Positions 6,987 through 15,288 of a stretch of 64,000 bases of DNA are shown here, one piece after another. Source of the DNA: Oscillospiraceae bacterium. GTDB lineage: Bacteria > Bacillota > Clostridia > Oscillospirales > Oscillospiraceae. Under the pieces are notes generated by a model. That model was not told the DNA's origin and did not search any database. It worked only from the letters and a program-made list of their open reading frames with translations. The stretch is from the NCBI GenBank assembly GCA_009780435.1, contig WRAB01000015.1, positions 1-64,000 of the forward strand. The letters are read 5' to 3'. Position 1 is the first letter of the stretch. Each line of letters begins with the position of its first letter. A program made the position numbers and the translations under genes.

Positions 6987-9986
6987 ATGAGGCGAATACT
7001 TAGCATTTTATTGGCAATTGTAATGGTCATCGGATTTTTCCCGACAACGGCGTTTGCGTCCGACGGCGGGGGGACAGAAGCAGAGATGGCTGCTCCGGCG
7101 AGTGGGATTGTGCCATTGAGCGTAGAGCCCGTAGCGACCTGGGATCAGTTGGTGGCAGCCGTTGCTGATCCGAATGTGACAGTCATTGCGTTGCAAAATG
7201 ATATTTCTATGGAAGATGTTATTACCATCGCAGGTGGGCGTGAAATTACCATCACCAGTGTTGATGGTAACCAATTTGTACTTACTCAGGCAACTGCCAA
7301 TCAGCGGCATTTTGTTATCATCAGTAGTATATTGAGGCTACATAGTGTTGTGCTCAGCGGCAATGCTTCAGAACTTGCCAATCACGGCGGTGTTGAAGTC
7401 CGGAATGCTACTGGACGGCTGTATATGGAAGACAGCGAAATTAGAAACAATCGTGCAGATGTTGGCGGCGGTGTAGAGCTTCGTGCCAGCAGTGGGCTTA
7501 GAATGGTGCGTGGAGCCATTAGCGGTAACACAGCGATCAACAATGGCGGCGGTGTTGCAATGTTCGGCAACGGCGCCTCCTTTGTGCTGGAAGACGGTGA
7601 TATCTCTGGCAATATGGCAGGGCTTAACGGCGACGGTGGCGGCGTTCACCTTGCCGCCTTCACTGTCTTTACTATGGAAAGCGGTACAATCAGCGGCAAC
7701 ACAGCACGTTATGGTGGTGGTGTATTAATAGCGGATAACGGTTCCTTTGTGTTGGAAGGCGGTACGCTCTATGAAAATACTGCAACTACCAGCGGCGGCG
7801 GCGTCCGTGTTTGGGGTAGCGGTGCCTCTTTTGCCATGCATGGCGGAGAAATCGTTGAAAATACCGCAACTTCTAGCGGCGGCGGTGTGTATGTAACGGC
7901 TGGCGCTATTACCATGGAAGGCGGTACAATCCGCAACAATACAGCAACCACCAACAGTGGCGGCGGCGTCAATCTCTTTAATGGCGGGCGTCTCACCATG
8001 TATGACGGAGAAATCGCTGGCAACTCGGCCACAAATGGCGGTGGGGTCAATATCGGGACACCCCTGTTACAGGCAAATTCACATGGCATCTTCACCATGC
8101 GTGGCGGAGCAATCTACAACAATACGGCTGCTGCCAATGGCGGCGGCATCCACATTGGAGGCCCACTCCCAAATCCGGGCCTTAATCAAAGCATTTTTAC
8201 TATGTATGGCGGCACCATAGATGGCAATCAAGCGGGCGGTAATGGCGGCGGTATATGGCGCATCTTGAATGCGTATACTTATCTCACCATAAACGCCGGC
8301 ACCATCAGCAACAACACAGCCACCAGCGGCGGCGGCATCTTTGCACAGGGGCAGGCTTACAGCGACCCCCTGCCAACGAACTCCTATCCCCGCATCACCA
8401 TCGCCCCCGACGTGGTCTTTTCCGGCAACCGGGCATTGAGCGGTGCATTCCGCTGGCCCAGCAATGCCCTAAACGTTACAGAGATACAGACCACATCTGC
8501 GACACTCTTCGGTCACCCGATCAACAACTATGACATTAATTTCCGAGCCGGGGCAGAAGTAGACGAACTCACCGTCAGATTCGAGACAAATTTAGCGCAC
8601 GGCAGCTTTGTGTCTCCGGTAGAAGAACCCAACGAGCATGTGGTAACCATTGACCTAGACCCTGACAATATGCCTTTCCACGTAGACCCGTCAGATATAC
8701 CCGAGGTGAATCCCGTAGACGGATTTAGATTCGTCGGCTGGCGCTATATCGGCCAGGCGGACGACGCACCGAACCTCCCGCCAAGCTTGGCAGACGTGGT
8801 ACTTACCGACGATATCACCTTCATCGCACAGTTTGAGGTGCGCGTAACATTCGTTGCAGGGACAGGCGGCACATTGACCGGAGAGACCGTGGTATATCTC
8901 CCGGTAGGCACACCGTTGACGGCAATCCCGACGCCGACGCCGAACGCCGGGTTCCGGTTCACCGGCTGGTCCCAAAGCACCCCGAATACTACCGCTCCGA
9001 TTAACGCCCCCGTGACATTCACAGCACAATTCCAGCAGATTATTATCTCACCTCCAAACGTCCCTGTACGCTTTCTCTGGAACTATGGCCGGGATGGCGA
9101 CCCCACTTTCCACCTGAAATCAATTCCGCCGGGTAGCAGAGCAACACCACCCACCCCACCCGCAAGAGAAGGTTACAACTTCATGGGGTGGTATCTGGAA
9201 CCCGCCACATCAAACAGCAAAAACTTTAATAATCCGGTACACGGCTATCTGCGCCTGTACGCACGCTGGGTACCAGTGGAGAACGGCAACGGCGATTCCG
9301 GTTTCCACAAGTGGTTCATGCAGGGCATCCCGGAAGGCACTTTCCTGCCCGACAACGATATCTCCAGAGCGGAAGTGGCGGCCATGCTGGCCCGCACTCT
9401 GATTCCGGGCTTTTGTCCAGAACTTCCGCCACCAGCAGGTATGCCCTTCCCCGATGTATATCCCGGCGAATGGTTCCACGGCTATGTGGCCTGGGTATAT
9501 GCCTATGATATCTTCCACGGCTTCGACGACGGGACATTCGGGCCGAGGACTCCCATCACCAGAGAGGAACTGGCCGCCGTCATCGTAAGAGCCAGCGGTG
9601 TACCGATCCTGCCCGCAGGAGAGTTTCCCTTCACAGATGCAGGACAGATCACAGGCTGGGCACGGGACTATGTCTACACCGCGTTCCGTCAGGGCTGGAT
9701 GATCGGCGACGAGTACAATATGTTCCACCCCGTCAGACCGATTATCCGGGCGGAGACTGCGGCGGTATTCTTCCGGGTACTTGATCGCGGGGCCACGAAT
9801 ATGGGCAGTCTTACAGGCGTCTGGGATGACCTCCGCCTCTTCCCCGATGTCGCGGATCCAGAAGTCTGGCACTTCTTCTACGTAGTCGAGGCGTCCCACA
9901 GCCATTACTTTATCCTTGAAAACGGCGTAGAGCGATGGACCTCCGTCACTTGGCCCACAGTTGACGATGAGATAGAGGACGAATAG
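6987..9986 (+). CDS. SLH-anchored surface protein with beta-helix and InlB-type repeats
   Basis: A 999-residue secreted protein. Order: signal peptide (1-25, ending TTAFAS); a right-handed beta-helix of short repeats with the recurring pattern GGGV...MxGGxIxxNTA (about 75-520); two or three InlB/Listeria-Bacteroides-type beta-grasp repeats ending in FxGW and YARW (about 530-765); three SLH motifs (about 775-940); then a conserved tail with EASHSHYF and ERWTSVTWP. SLH domains bind pyruvylated secondary wall polymers, so it should sit on the cell surface; the beta-helix suggests adhesion or polysaccharide binding. It shares its linker, SLH block and tail with the 2,073-residue protein at 57.4-63.7 kb and with the remnant at 12.5-13.3 kb. 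Confidence 0.92.
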   Translation: MRRILSILLAIVMVIGFFPTTAFASDGGGTEAEMAAPASGIVPLSVEPVATWDQLVAAVADPNVTVIALQNDISMEDVITIAGGREITITSVDGNQFVLTQATANQRHFVIISSILRLHSVVLSGNASELANHGGVEVRNATGRLYMEDSEIRNNRADVGGGVELRASSGLRMVRGAISGNTAINNGGGVAMFGNGASFVLEDGDISGNMAGLNGDGGGVHLAAFTVFTMESGTISGNTARYGGGVLIADNGSFVLEGGTLYENTATTSGGGVRVWGSGASFAMHGGEIVENTATSSGGGVYVTAGAITMEGGTIRNNTATTNSGGGVNLFNGGRLTMYDGEIAGNSATNGGGVNIGTPLLQANSHGIFTMRGGAIYNNTAAANGGGIHIGGPLPNPGLNQSIFTMYGGTIDGNQAGGNGGGIWRILNAYTYLTINAGTISNNTATSGGGIFAQGQAYSDPLPTNSYPRITIAPDVVFSGNRALSGAFRWPSNALNVTEIQTTSATLFGHPINNYDINFRAGAEVDELTVRFETNLAHGSFVSPVEEPNEHVVTIDLDPDNMPFHVDPSDIPEVNPVDGFRFVGWRYIGQADDAPNLPPSLADVVLTDDITFIAQFEVRVTFVAGTGGTLTGETVVYLPVGTPLTAIPTPTPNAGFRFTGWSQSTPNTTAPINAPVTFTAQFQQIIISPPNVPVRFLWNYGRDGDPTFHLKSIPPGSRATPPTPPAREGYNFMGWYLEPATSNSKNFNNPVHGYLRLYARWVPVENGNGDSGFHKWFMQGIPEGTFLPDNDISRAEVAAMLARTLIPGFCPELPPPAGMPFPDVYPGEWFHGYVAWVYAYDIFHGFDDGTFGPRTPITREELAAVIVRASGVPILPAGEFPFTDAGQITGWARDYVYTAFRQGWMIGDEYNMFHPVRPIIRAETAAVFFRVLDRGATNMGSLTGVWDDLRLFPDVADPEVWHFFYVVEASHSHYFILENGVERWTSVTWPTVDDEIEDE

Positions 9987-9993
9987 TATCGCA

Positions 9994-10045
9994 AAAACTA
10001 TAGCGGGGGCAGCCGGGATGGCTGTCCCCGCTATAGTTTTAAGAT
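9994..10045 (+). terminator. Terminator after the SLH gene
   Basis: A long stem of about 20 bp: AAAACTATAGCGGGG from 9994 pairs with a segment ending CTATAGTTTT at 10041, with one mismatch inside. Confidence 0.88.
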
Positions 10046-10112
10046 GGCCTCAAAAACGGCTGAAAACAGCCGAAATTTTGATCTGCTACGCAATCAGAGC
10101 CCGCATCACAGG

Positions 10113-10141
10113 TTGACAGATTGGGCAACTCGCGGTATAGT
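10113..10141 (+). promoter_or_regulatory. Sigma-A promoter of the second lipoprotein gene
   Basis: A perfect TTGACA at 10113-10118, a 17-base spacer and TATAGT at 10136-10141. Because transcription would start near 10148, an open frame beginning at 10121 cannot be translated from its first codon. Confidence 0.87.
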
Positions 10142-10165
10142 CTCTCTGTAAGCCGAAAGGGAGAT

Positions 10166-11722
10166 ATGAAAATCATGCGTAAAAAAATATCGCTTTTTTG
10201 GGGACTTTGCCTGATCTTAGGCCTTTTCTCCGCGTGCATCCCAACCCCCTCTGAAGAACTGACGGCGTTGATCGAAAAATTCTCCGCACTGGATGATTAC
10301 ACCTTCACCGCCGAAGGAGAGCTGACGTTCCCGGCGGAGTTTGAAGCGGGGGCCGCACACTTGCCTACCCGATACGTCATGGAGGGCCGCCGTGCGGCAC
10401 GCACCGGGCAATTTGCCGCGGACATCCAGTATATCGATGGGATTGATACGCGCCTATATGACTTGTCTCTCTTAGAGACGAGCGGGGCGACCTACACTTC
10501 TTTCGCCCCCATTTTTCAGTACGTGCTTGATCACGAGTTTCCAGATTACTATGTCCTGGCAGATGCCTTTGACGGCAATCCGTATCTCGTCCGTCCCGCG
10601 CTAGATCTATCCGACTTGCTGGTGGATATCCCTGCGCTGCTTCGGGAGGTAAGCAGGCTTAATGTTGACGAATATCTCACCGCCGCCGGCGGATTCTATG
10701 CCTTCAGCCTCACCGGGGAACAGGCGGGCCGGGAAGCCCTTACACAAATGATACGCCCCTTCGTCCTGGCCGCCGATTTGACCAATCTGACCACAAAAGA
10801 ACCCGAGACGGATGGGGAAAATGCCGCAGAGTACGAAGAAGACATCGACGAAGATATCGCAGATGTGGAAGAACCTGAGGCACAGGAGACCATCCTGGAC
10901 ACCTTGTTCACAGGCCCTCTCTCCGAATATCATCTAGAGTTGACCCTCACCTACGACGAGGAGAACGAGACCTATACCGTATGGCTGACTCTCACCACGC
11001 CGAACAACATCACCGTCACATCGGATGTGACTTATAAACGAACGCCCGTCCCCCCCGTCCTCCCGCCCTACGGAGCATTGGAGATCGCGGAAATACAGGA
11101 GATTCTCTCCGACTACCGTGCCGCCCAGGCCAGGGCCCGCTTCTTAGCGGATAGCGGTCTGATCATCGTCCACGACCTGCCGGAATTACACATGGTAGAT
11201 CACCAGTTGTCCTCATCGGCGCTGGAGTCCCATGAGATGGTCATCGACGGGAGTACGTACAATGTATCTATCCTGGCGGCGGGCGACAATACAGAGAATG
11301 TCATCACCGGGATCGTCTCTAGTTTCGCTCCTGCCATGTCATTTCTCTACATCTGCCTGGACGCTTTCTATGCCAGCGAGACCATGGCCCTCTTTGTGTT
11401 GGATGCCATGGATATCGAGCACTTCTCCGGAGAGAACCACAAGCACACACCCATGCGCATCAACGCCCACGACACGGCGGCGGCTATGGCCCTAGTCTAT
11501 GACGACTATTTTTTGGATCGAACCATCCATATCTATGTGCTTCAAGCCATTGCGGATACAGATAGAGCCCTATTCCTCTGGATTGTCATCTTCCCCGATA
11601 TGATCTCCAACGCCGAACGGGATGCCCTGGGAGACCTCGGTTTTTACATCGGGCTGGACTTCTTGGAGTACCTGGCCCTCGTCCCGATAGAATGGGACAC
11701 AGAAGAGGAAGAGAACGCATAA
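10166..11722 (+). CDS. Secreted lipoprotein, paralogue of the lipoprotein at 2.2 kb
   Basis: A protein of about 518 residues with a lipoprotein signal peptide (MKIMRKKISLFWG..., lipobox FSAC, Cys24). ATG at 10166 or 10175 can both use AAAGGGAG at 10156-10163; 10175 has the more usual spacing. The mature part has a mixed alpha/beta look and an acidic linker (EEDIDEDIADVEEPE) near residue 235. I recognise no family. The C-terminal third aligns with the lipoprotein at 2230-3699. The gene has its own consensus promoter and terminator, so it is a single-gene unit behind the SLH gene. Surface binding is a guess only. Confidence 0.82.
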   Translation: MKIMRKKISLFWGLCLILGLFSACIPTPSEELTALIEKFSALDDYTFTAEGELTFPAEFEAGAAHLPTRYVMEGRRAARTGQFAADIQYIDGIDTRLYDLSLLETSGATYTSFAPIFQYVLDHEFPDYYVLADAFDGNPYLVRPALDLSDLLVDIPALLREVSRLNVDEYLTAAGGFYAFSLTGEQAGREALTQMIRPFVLAADLTNLTTKEPETDGENAAEYEEDIDEDIADVEEPEAQETILDTLFTGPLSEYHLELTLTYDEENETYTVWLTLTTPNNITVTSDVTYKRTPVPPVLPPYGALEIAEIQEILSDYRAAQARARFLADSGLIIVHDLPELHMVDHQLSSSALESHEMVIDGSTYNVSILAAGDNTENVITGIVSSFAPAMSFLYICLDAFYASETMALFVLDAMDIEHFSGENHKHTPMRINAHDTAAAMALVYDDYFLDRTIHIYVLQAIADTDRALFLWIVIFPDMISNAERDALGDLGFYIGLDFLEYLALVPIEWDTEEEENA

Positions 11723-11733
11723 AAGGTATATTA

Positions 11734-11770
11734 AAAACTCCCCACAGGGCAAGCCCTGTGGGGAGTTTTG
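11734..11770 (+). terminator. Terminator after the second lipoprotein gene
   Basis: AAAACTCCCCACAGGGC at 11734-11750 pairs with a mirror segment ending GGGGAGTTTT at 11769; perfect stem, tiny loop. Confidence 0.9.
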
Positions 11771-11961
11771 GCGCGAGTGGTGTATGATTCTCCCAGTGGG
11801 CTTCAGCCCACTTCGCCGCAGGCGGCGGCGTCCAAGCATTTTTGCATGGCAAAAATCTTGATATAGGCGGGCTTTGCCCGCCGTAATAGATTAAATCTCG
11901 GGGTCCCCACGGGGGCTTGCCCCCGTGGGGTGGTGCGAATAGGCATAAGGGGCATAAACTC
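11771..11961. repeat. Cluster of short GC-rich hairpins and one copy of a 15-bp direct repeat
   Basis: Three small hairpins in a row: GTGGGCTTCAGCCCAC (near 11800), GGCGGGCTTTGCCCGCC (near 11868) and CCCCACGGGGGCTTGCCCCC (near 11915). The stretch ends with CATAAGGGGCATAAA at 11944-11958, which recurs at 12394-12408 on the other side of the next gene. No coding sequence is apparent. Confidence 0.6.
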
Positions 11962-12324
11962 TTAATTGAATGCTTGGTTATAATCATGTCGATCATATGA
12001 ACGTTGTGTCATAATGTATGCGCATATGGACTTCTTATCTTCATAGCTAAGTCTTTCGTAACCACAGAGCGTTGCTAGCAACGCTCTCTCGACACTCAAC
12101 ATGAGTGAGCGCATTTCTTCATCACTGATACGAGAGAGCTGATTCCATTCAATTTCACCATATGGGGTTATGACTTTCACATCAGAATAATCTCCGATTT
12201 TTGAAGATGGAGAGACGCCGCAATGTAAATCTTCTAAATCTGTATTATTCCTCACACCTTCTACAGCGAGTAATTTTGCTAAGTCGGCTAACTCTTTTTT
12301 CTTTTCCCCGCTAATTTTTGACAT
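11962..12324 (-). CDS. Small AT-rich orphan protein
   Basis: A 120-residue, soluble-looking protein with charged and polar composition (starts MSKISGEKKKELADLAKLLA, ends YDRHDYNQAFN). I do not recognise a family. The middle, SRISDEEMRSLMLSVERALL, could be a helical pair. Ribosome site GGAGAAATGAT precedes the ATG at 12324. Base composition is clearly more AT-rich than neighbours, and the gene lies between two copies of a 15-bp direct repeat (11944-11958 and 12394-12408), so recent acquisition is plausible. It lies opposite to its neighbours and has no operon partner. Confidence 0.6.
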   Translation of the reverse strand: MSKISGEKKKELADLAKLLAVEGVRNNTDLEDLHCGVSPSSKIGDYSDVKVITPYGEIEWNQLSRISDEEMRSLMLSVERALLATLCGYERLSYEDKKSICAYIMTQRSYDRHDYNQAFN

Positions 12325-12393
12325 ATCATTTCTCCTTTATTCGCATCTCGCAATAAAACTGCTCCTTATGGCTGCTCACAACGTAAGAGTGGT

Positions 12394-12408
12394 CATAAGG
12401 GGCATAAA
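12394..12408. repeat. Second copy of the 15-bp direct repeat flanking the orphan gene
   Basis: CATAAGGGGCATAAA, identical to 11944-11958 and in the same orientation. The 436-bp interval contains only the AT-rich 120-residue gene. Confidence 0.7.
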
Positions 12409-12521
12409 AAATGCCTTTATTTTCAATAGTTTGCGCCAGCTATGTCTCCTGAAATATGCTAAAATCAGTATAACACACTCTGTTCTGTACAGCAATATCC
12501 TTTGCAATGAATGGAATGGCC

Positions 12522-13251
12522 GCCAAACTGATTACTGGAGAAATTGGGTAAGCCCGTGGCACGCCCACAGGGCAAATATTTCACGCATTGTTTTTGAAGG
12601 CCCAATTACGGCCGGGACTTCTTTGTCCGGACTATTTGCCGACCTTACTTACCTAGCCGATATAGAAGGTTTGGAGTATTTCGATACCTCCGATGTGACG
12701 GATATGAGCGGGATGTTTTCTTCTAGTATATTCGAGCCAACAAGCCTTGACATCTCCCACTTCGACACCGGCAACGTGACGACTATGAAATGGTCGCAAG
12801 GACCGTAATCGGTCGAGAAAATATACCTCCGGCGGCCGAGCTACCCTTCCCGGACAGAGACGCCATCCCCAATTGGGCAGAAGACGAGGTGTACGCCGCA
12901 TTCCGCAACGGCTGGGTGCGCGGCAACGAGCATGGCGAATTTCTCCCCGGCACCAATCTGACAAGAGCTTCTGCCATCGCCGTCATCTGCCGTGTCTTGG
13001 GCAGGGGCATCACGACAGCGCACTCCACAAGACATGTAAGTGAACAACTCATTCCATTTTCCGATGTAACAAACGCAAACCACTGGTACTACCACTATGT
13101 ACGTCAAGCCACCAACACACACCGTTTCCGTTCCGTTCCATCCGGAGAAGGGTTCCAAATCGAGTGGACACAAGTGGAAATAGACCTCGCACAGATGCTC
13201 GGTGTTAGTTTCAGCCAAAACAGACCCTTATTCGGACAATTGGAAAAGTAA
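12522..13251 (+). pseudogene. Remnant of a DUF285 (BspA-like) SLH surface protein, internally deleted and frameshifted
   Basis: Two pieces of one surface protein in different frames. From about 12522 to 12787 the frame gives BspA-like DUF285 sequence (SPWHAHRANISRIVF, then GLEYFDTSDVTDMSGMF and DISHFDTGNVTTM). At about 12787 the sequence jumps to the middle of the SLH block in another frame (MVARTVIGRENIPP, then PNWAEDEVYAAFRNGWVRG and the tail up to LFGQLEK at 13251). The N-terminus with signal peptide, the remaining DUF285 repeats and the first SLH motif are gone. The upstream stretch has no convincing start. I infer a deletion fusing repeat region and anchor. The end carries a diverged form of the tail seen in the two intact SLH proteins. 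Confidence 0.8.
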
Positions 13252-13283
13252 AAACGCCACAACCCTTGGGGTTGCAGCGTTTG
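13252..13283 (+). terminator. Terminator behind the surface-protein remnant
   Basis: AAACGC...AACCC and GGGTT...GCGTTT form an interrupted stem just 6 bases before the tRNA 3' end; it was probably the original terminator of the broken gene. Confidence 0.6.
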
Positions 13284-13288
13284 ATCGT

Positions 13289-13375
13289 TGGTACTGGTGG
13301 CCGGAATCGAACCGGCACGGGCCAAGGCCCACGGGATTTTAAATCCCGGGCGTCTACCTGTTCCGCCACACCAGC
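13289..13375 (-). tRNA. tRNA-Leu (anticodon UAA)
   Basis: An 87-base class II tRNA read on the minus strand. The acceptor stem GCTGGTG pairs with CACCAGT, the anticodon loop is TTTAAAA with anticodon TAA, a long variable arm (GTGGGCCTTGGCCC) follows, and the T arm is CCGGTTCGAATCCGG. The 3' ACCA is encoded. It is the only tRNA in the window and lies beside a decayed surface-protein gene. Confidence 0.97.
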
Positions 13376-13439
13376 AAATTTGCTTGAAAAGCGTACCATT
13401 TTATAACGATTTTGTCAAGCAAAAATCCGTCAGACGCGA

Positions 13440-14474
13440 TTAGGCTTTTTTCAGCGCCTCGATCAATGCGTCCACATCCGCCGGGCGGGTACCCCAACTG
13501 GTGCAGAGCCGGATGACACTGTGGGTATCGTCCACCTTCTCCCAGGGACAATAGACGAAGGACTCGGCTAACTTTTGACAGACTGCATCGGGCAAGAGCG
13601 GAAACAGTTGATTCGTCCCCGTGTCATAACGCAGAGAGAACCCCGCGTCGAATATCCCCTGCCGGAGCCGGATGGCCTCCGCCACCCCGTGACGCCCCAG
13701 CTCGAAGTACAGGCCGTCCTCGAAGAGACATTCGAACTGGAGCCCCAGCAAAAATCCTTTTGCCAAAAGACCGCCCTGGCGTTTCATCAGATAGCGGAAG
13801 TCCTGCTGGAATTTTGCGTTGGGGATCACCACTGCCTCCCCGAACAGGCCGCCCACCTTGGTGCCGCCGATATAGAACAGATCACAGAGCCGTGCAATAT
13901 CCGATAGGGTTACATCACCGCCTACCGCCGCCAGACCGTAGCCCATGCGTGCGCCGTCCAGCATCAGGGGCAACCCTCGCTCCCTGCACACTTGGCTGAT
14001 GGCCGTCAACTCTTCCAGAGAATAGACTGTACCCACCTCCGTAGAAAAAGAGATGTATACCATCCCCGGCTGGACGGTGTGCTCGTGGTTGCCGGCGGCC
14101 CAGTGGTCGTCTACCAGCTCTTGAATCTGCCGAGCGGTAATCTTTCCCTCGTTGTTCGAGAGTGCGAGGATTTTATGGCCCGTGGCCTCGATTGCCCCGG
14201 TCTCGTGGGTGGTAATGTGGCCCGTATCCGCAGCAATCACCCCCTGATGGGGACGAAGCACAGCGGCGATCATGGTGGCGTTTGCCTGGGTGCCGCCCAC
14301 GAGAAAGTGTACCGCCGCCGCCGGCGCTTCACAGACGGCCCGGATCAAATCCGCTGCCCGCTTACAGTGGGGGTCCGTCCCGTAGCCGGGACTTTGCTCC
14401 CCTTGGGTCGCTTGCAACCGCTCCAAAATACGGGGATGAGCGCTCTCGATGTAGTCACTGTCAAATCGGATCAT
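13440..14474 (-). CDS. ltaE: Low-specificity threonine aldolase
   Basis: A 344-residue PLP enzyme of the beta-eliminating lyase / threonine aldolase type, which splits L-threonine or L-allo-threonine into glycine and acetaldehyde. Key motifs: SPGYGTDPHC near the N-terminus, HFLVGGTQAN, the PLP-stacking TGHITTHETGAIE, LMLDGARMGYGL with the cofactor Asp, and the Schiff-base Lys in YIGGTKVGG. The length is typical. AAAGGAGAACG precedes the ATG. It is the last of four leftward genes (ABC ATPase, ABC permease, membrane protein, ltaE) with short gaps; sharing a transcript is likely, a shared function is not. Confidence 0.93.
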   Translation of the reverse strand: MIRFDSDYIESAHPRILERLQATQGEQSPGYGTDPHCKRAADLIRAVCEAPAAAVHFLVGGTQANATMIAAVLRPHQGVIAADTGHITTHETGAIEATGHKILALSNNEGKITARQIQELVDDHWAAGNHEHTVQPGMVYISFSTEVGTVYSLEELTAISQVCRERGLPLMLDGARMGYGLAAVGGDVTLSDIARLCDLFYIGGTKVGGLFGEAVVIPNAKFQQDFRYLMKRQGGLLAKGFLLGLQFECLFEDGLYFELGRHGVAEAIRLRQGIFDAGFSLRYDTGTNQLFPLLPDAVCQKLAESFVYCPWEKVDDTHSVIRLCTSWGTRPADVDALIEALKKA

Positions 14475-14493
14475 AGCGTTCTCCTTTTTCTAA

Positions 14494-15258
14494 TTACTCC
14501 GTTTTATATCTTCCAAATTTGCTTAAAATCCAGCAAATGAATAATGCAAACGGGAATGCAATCCAAGATGTAATCCAAAAGTCCAGAATGATACCCACTG
14601 CCATAAGAATAACCGAGAACATGTAGTAAAGAATATCAAAAACATCGTCAATTAAACCGTCGCGCTTACGAATCGCATCGATGCATTTAATTGCGCAAAT
14701 AATAAGCCAGGAAACCGGGAGGGCAATCCATGCCTCAGTTATTACTTCTGCGATAATCCCAATTGCTAATACGGCCAATAATATCCACTGTAGAACGGCT
14801 TTATCCGTATTACTACTTTTTTTCTTTACAAGCGGGAAAATAAAAACAAATAACACGAATGTGATTGGCCCAGCCAGCCAAGATGCGTACATTGCGCCAG
14901 CGATTATCGCACTATACACCATAATTGTAGTGATTGCCATATAGATTGCATCTTCAAGCAAAGACTCAAAGGTGTGTGTAAACATTGAGCCTTTGTACCC
15001 GCCACTTTCCCTTGCATCAATTGCATCTTTGAAAAAAACGATTGTCGTCGTCAAGAGAAATAACAGAGGTGATAAAGCACGAACTTGGCTTGCAACCCCT
15101 TCACCACTTAGGCTTCCGCCTAAAATGCTAATACCAAATTGACTATAGAGTATTTCTGGCACAACCAAAAGTACCCCGACCAGTATTCCTGTTATTGTAT
15201 AGGCGTAATCTGAAAAATCCCATTTATCGTCGTTGTTTCTATTATGATTCTCTGTCAT
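14494..15258 (-). CDS. Multi-pass membrane protein of unknown function
   Basis: A 254-residue integral membrane protein with about seven hydrophobic segments, a soluble acidic N-terminus (MTENHNRNNDDKWDFSDYAY) and a cytoplasmic loop with KDAIDARESGGYKG around residues 78-92. GGAGG lies upstream of the ATG. I do not recognise a family. It is more AT-rich than its neighbours, which may indicate transfer. It lies 30 bases behind the ABC exporter permease and 19 bases before ltaE, so it is probably co-transcribed with both; an accessory role in the exporter cannot be excluded. Confidence 0.75.
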   Translation of the reverse strand: MTENHNRNNDDKWDFSDYAYTITGILVGVLLVVPEILYSQFGISILGGSLSGEGVASQVRALSPLLFLLTTTIVFFKDAIDARESGGYKGSMFTHTFESLLEDAIYMAITTIMVYSAIIAGAMYASWLAGPITFVLFVFIFPLVKKKSSNTDKAVLQWILLAVLAIGIIAEVITEAWIALPVSWLIICAIKCIDAIRKRDGLIDDVFDILYYMFSVILMAVGIILDFWITSWIAFPFALFICWILSKFGRYKTE

Positions 15259-15288
15259 ACGAGCGCCTCCACCTACAGAATATAAAGA

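Noticed and set aside
10121-10165. Upstream extension of the second lipoprotein (MGNSRYSLSVSRKGD...)
   Set aside because: It overlaps the -10 box of a consensus promoter, and the lipoprotein signal starts later.
12785-13375. Integration site (att) at tRNA-Leu
   Set aside because: No integrase and no repeat of the tRNA 3' end was found in the window.
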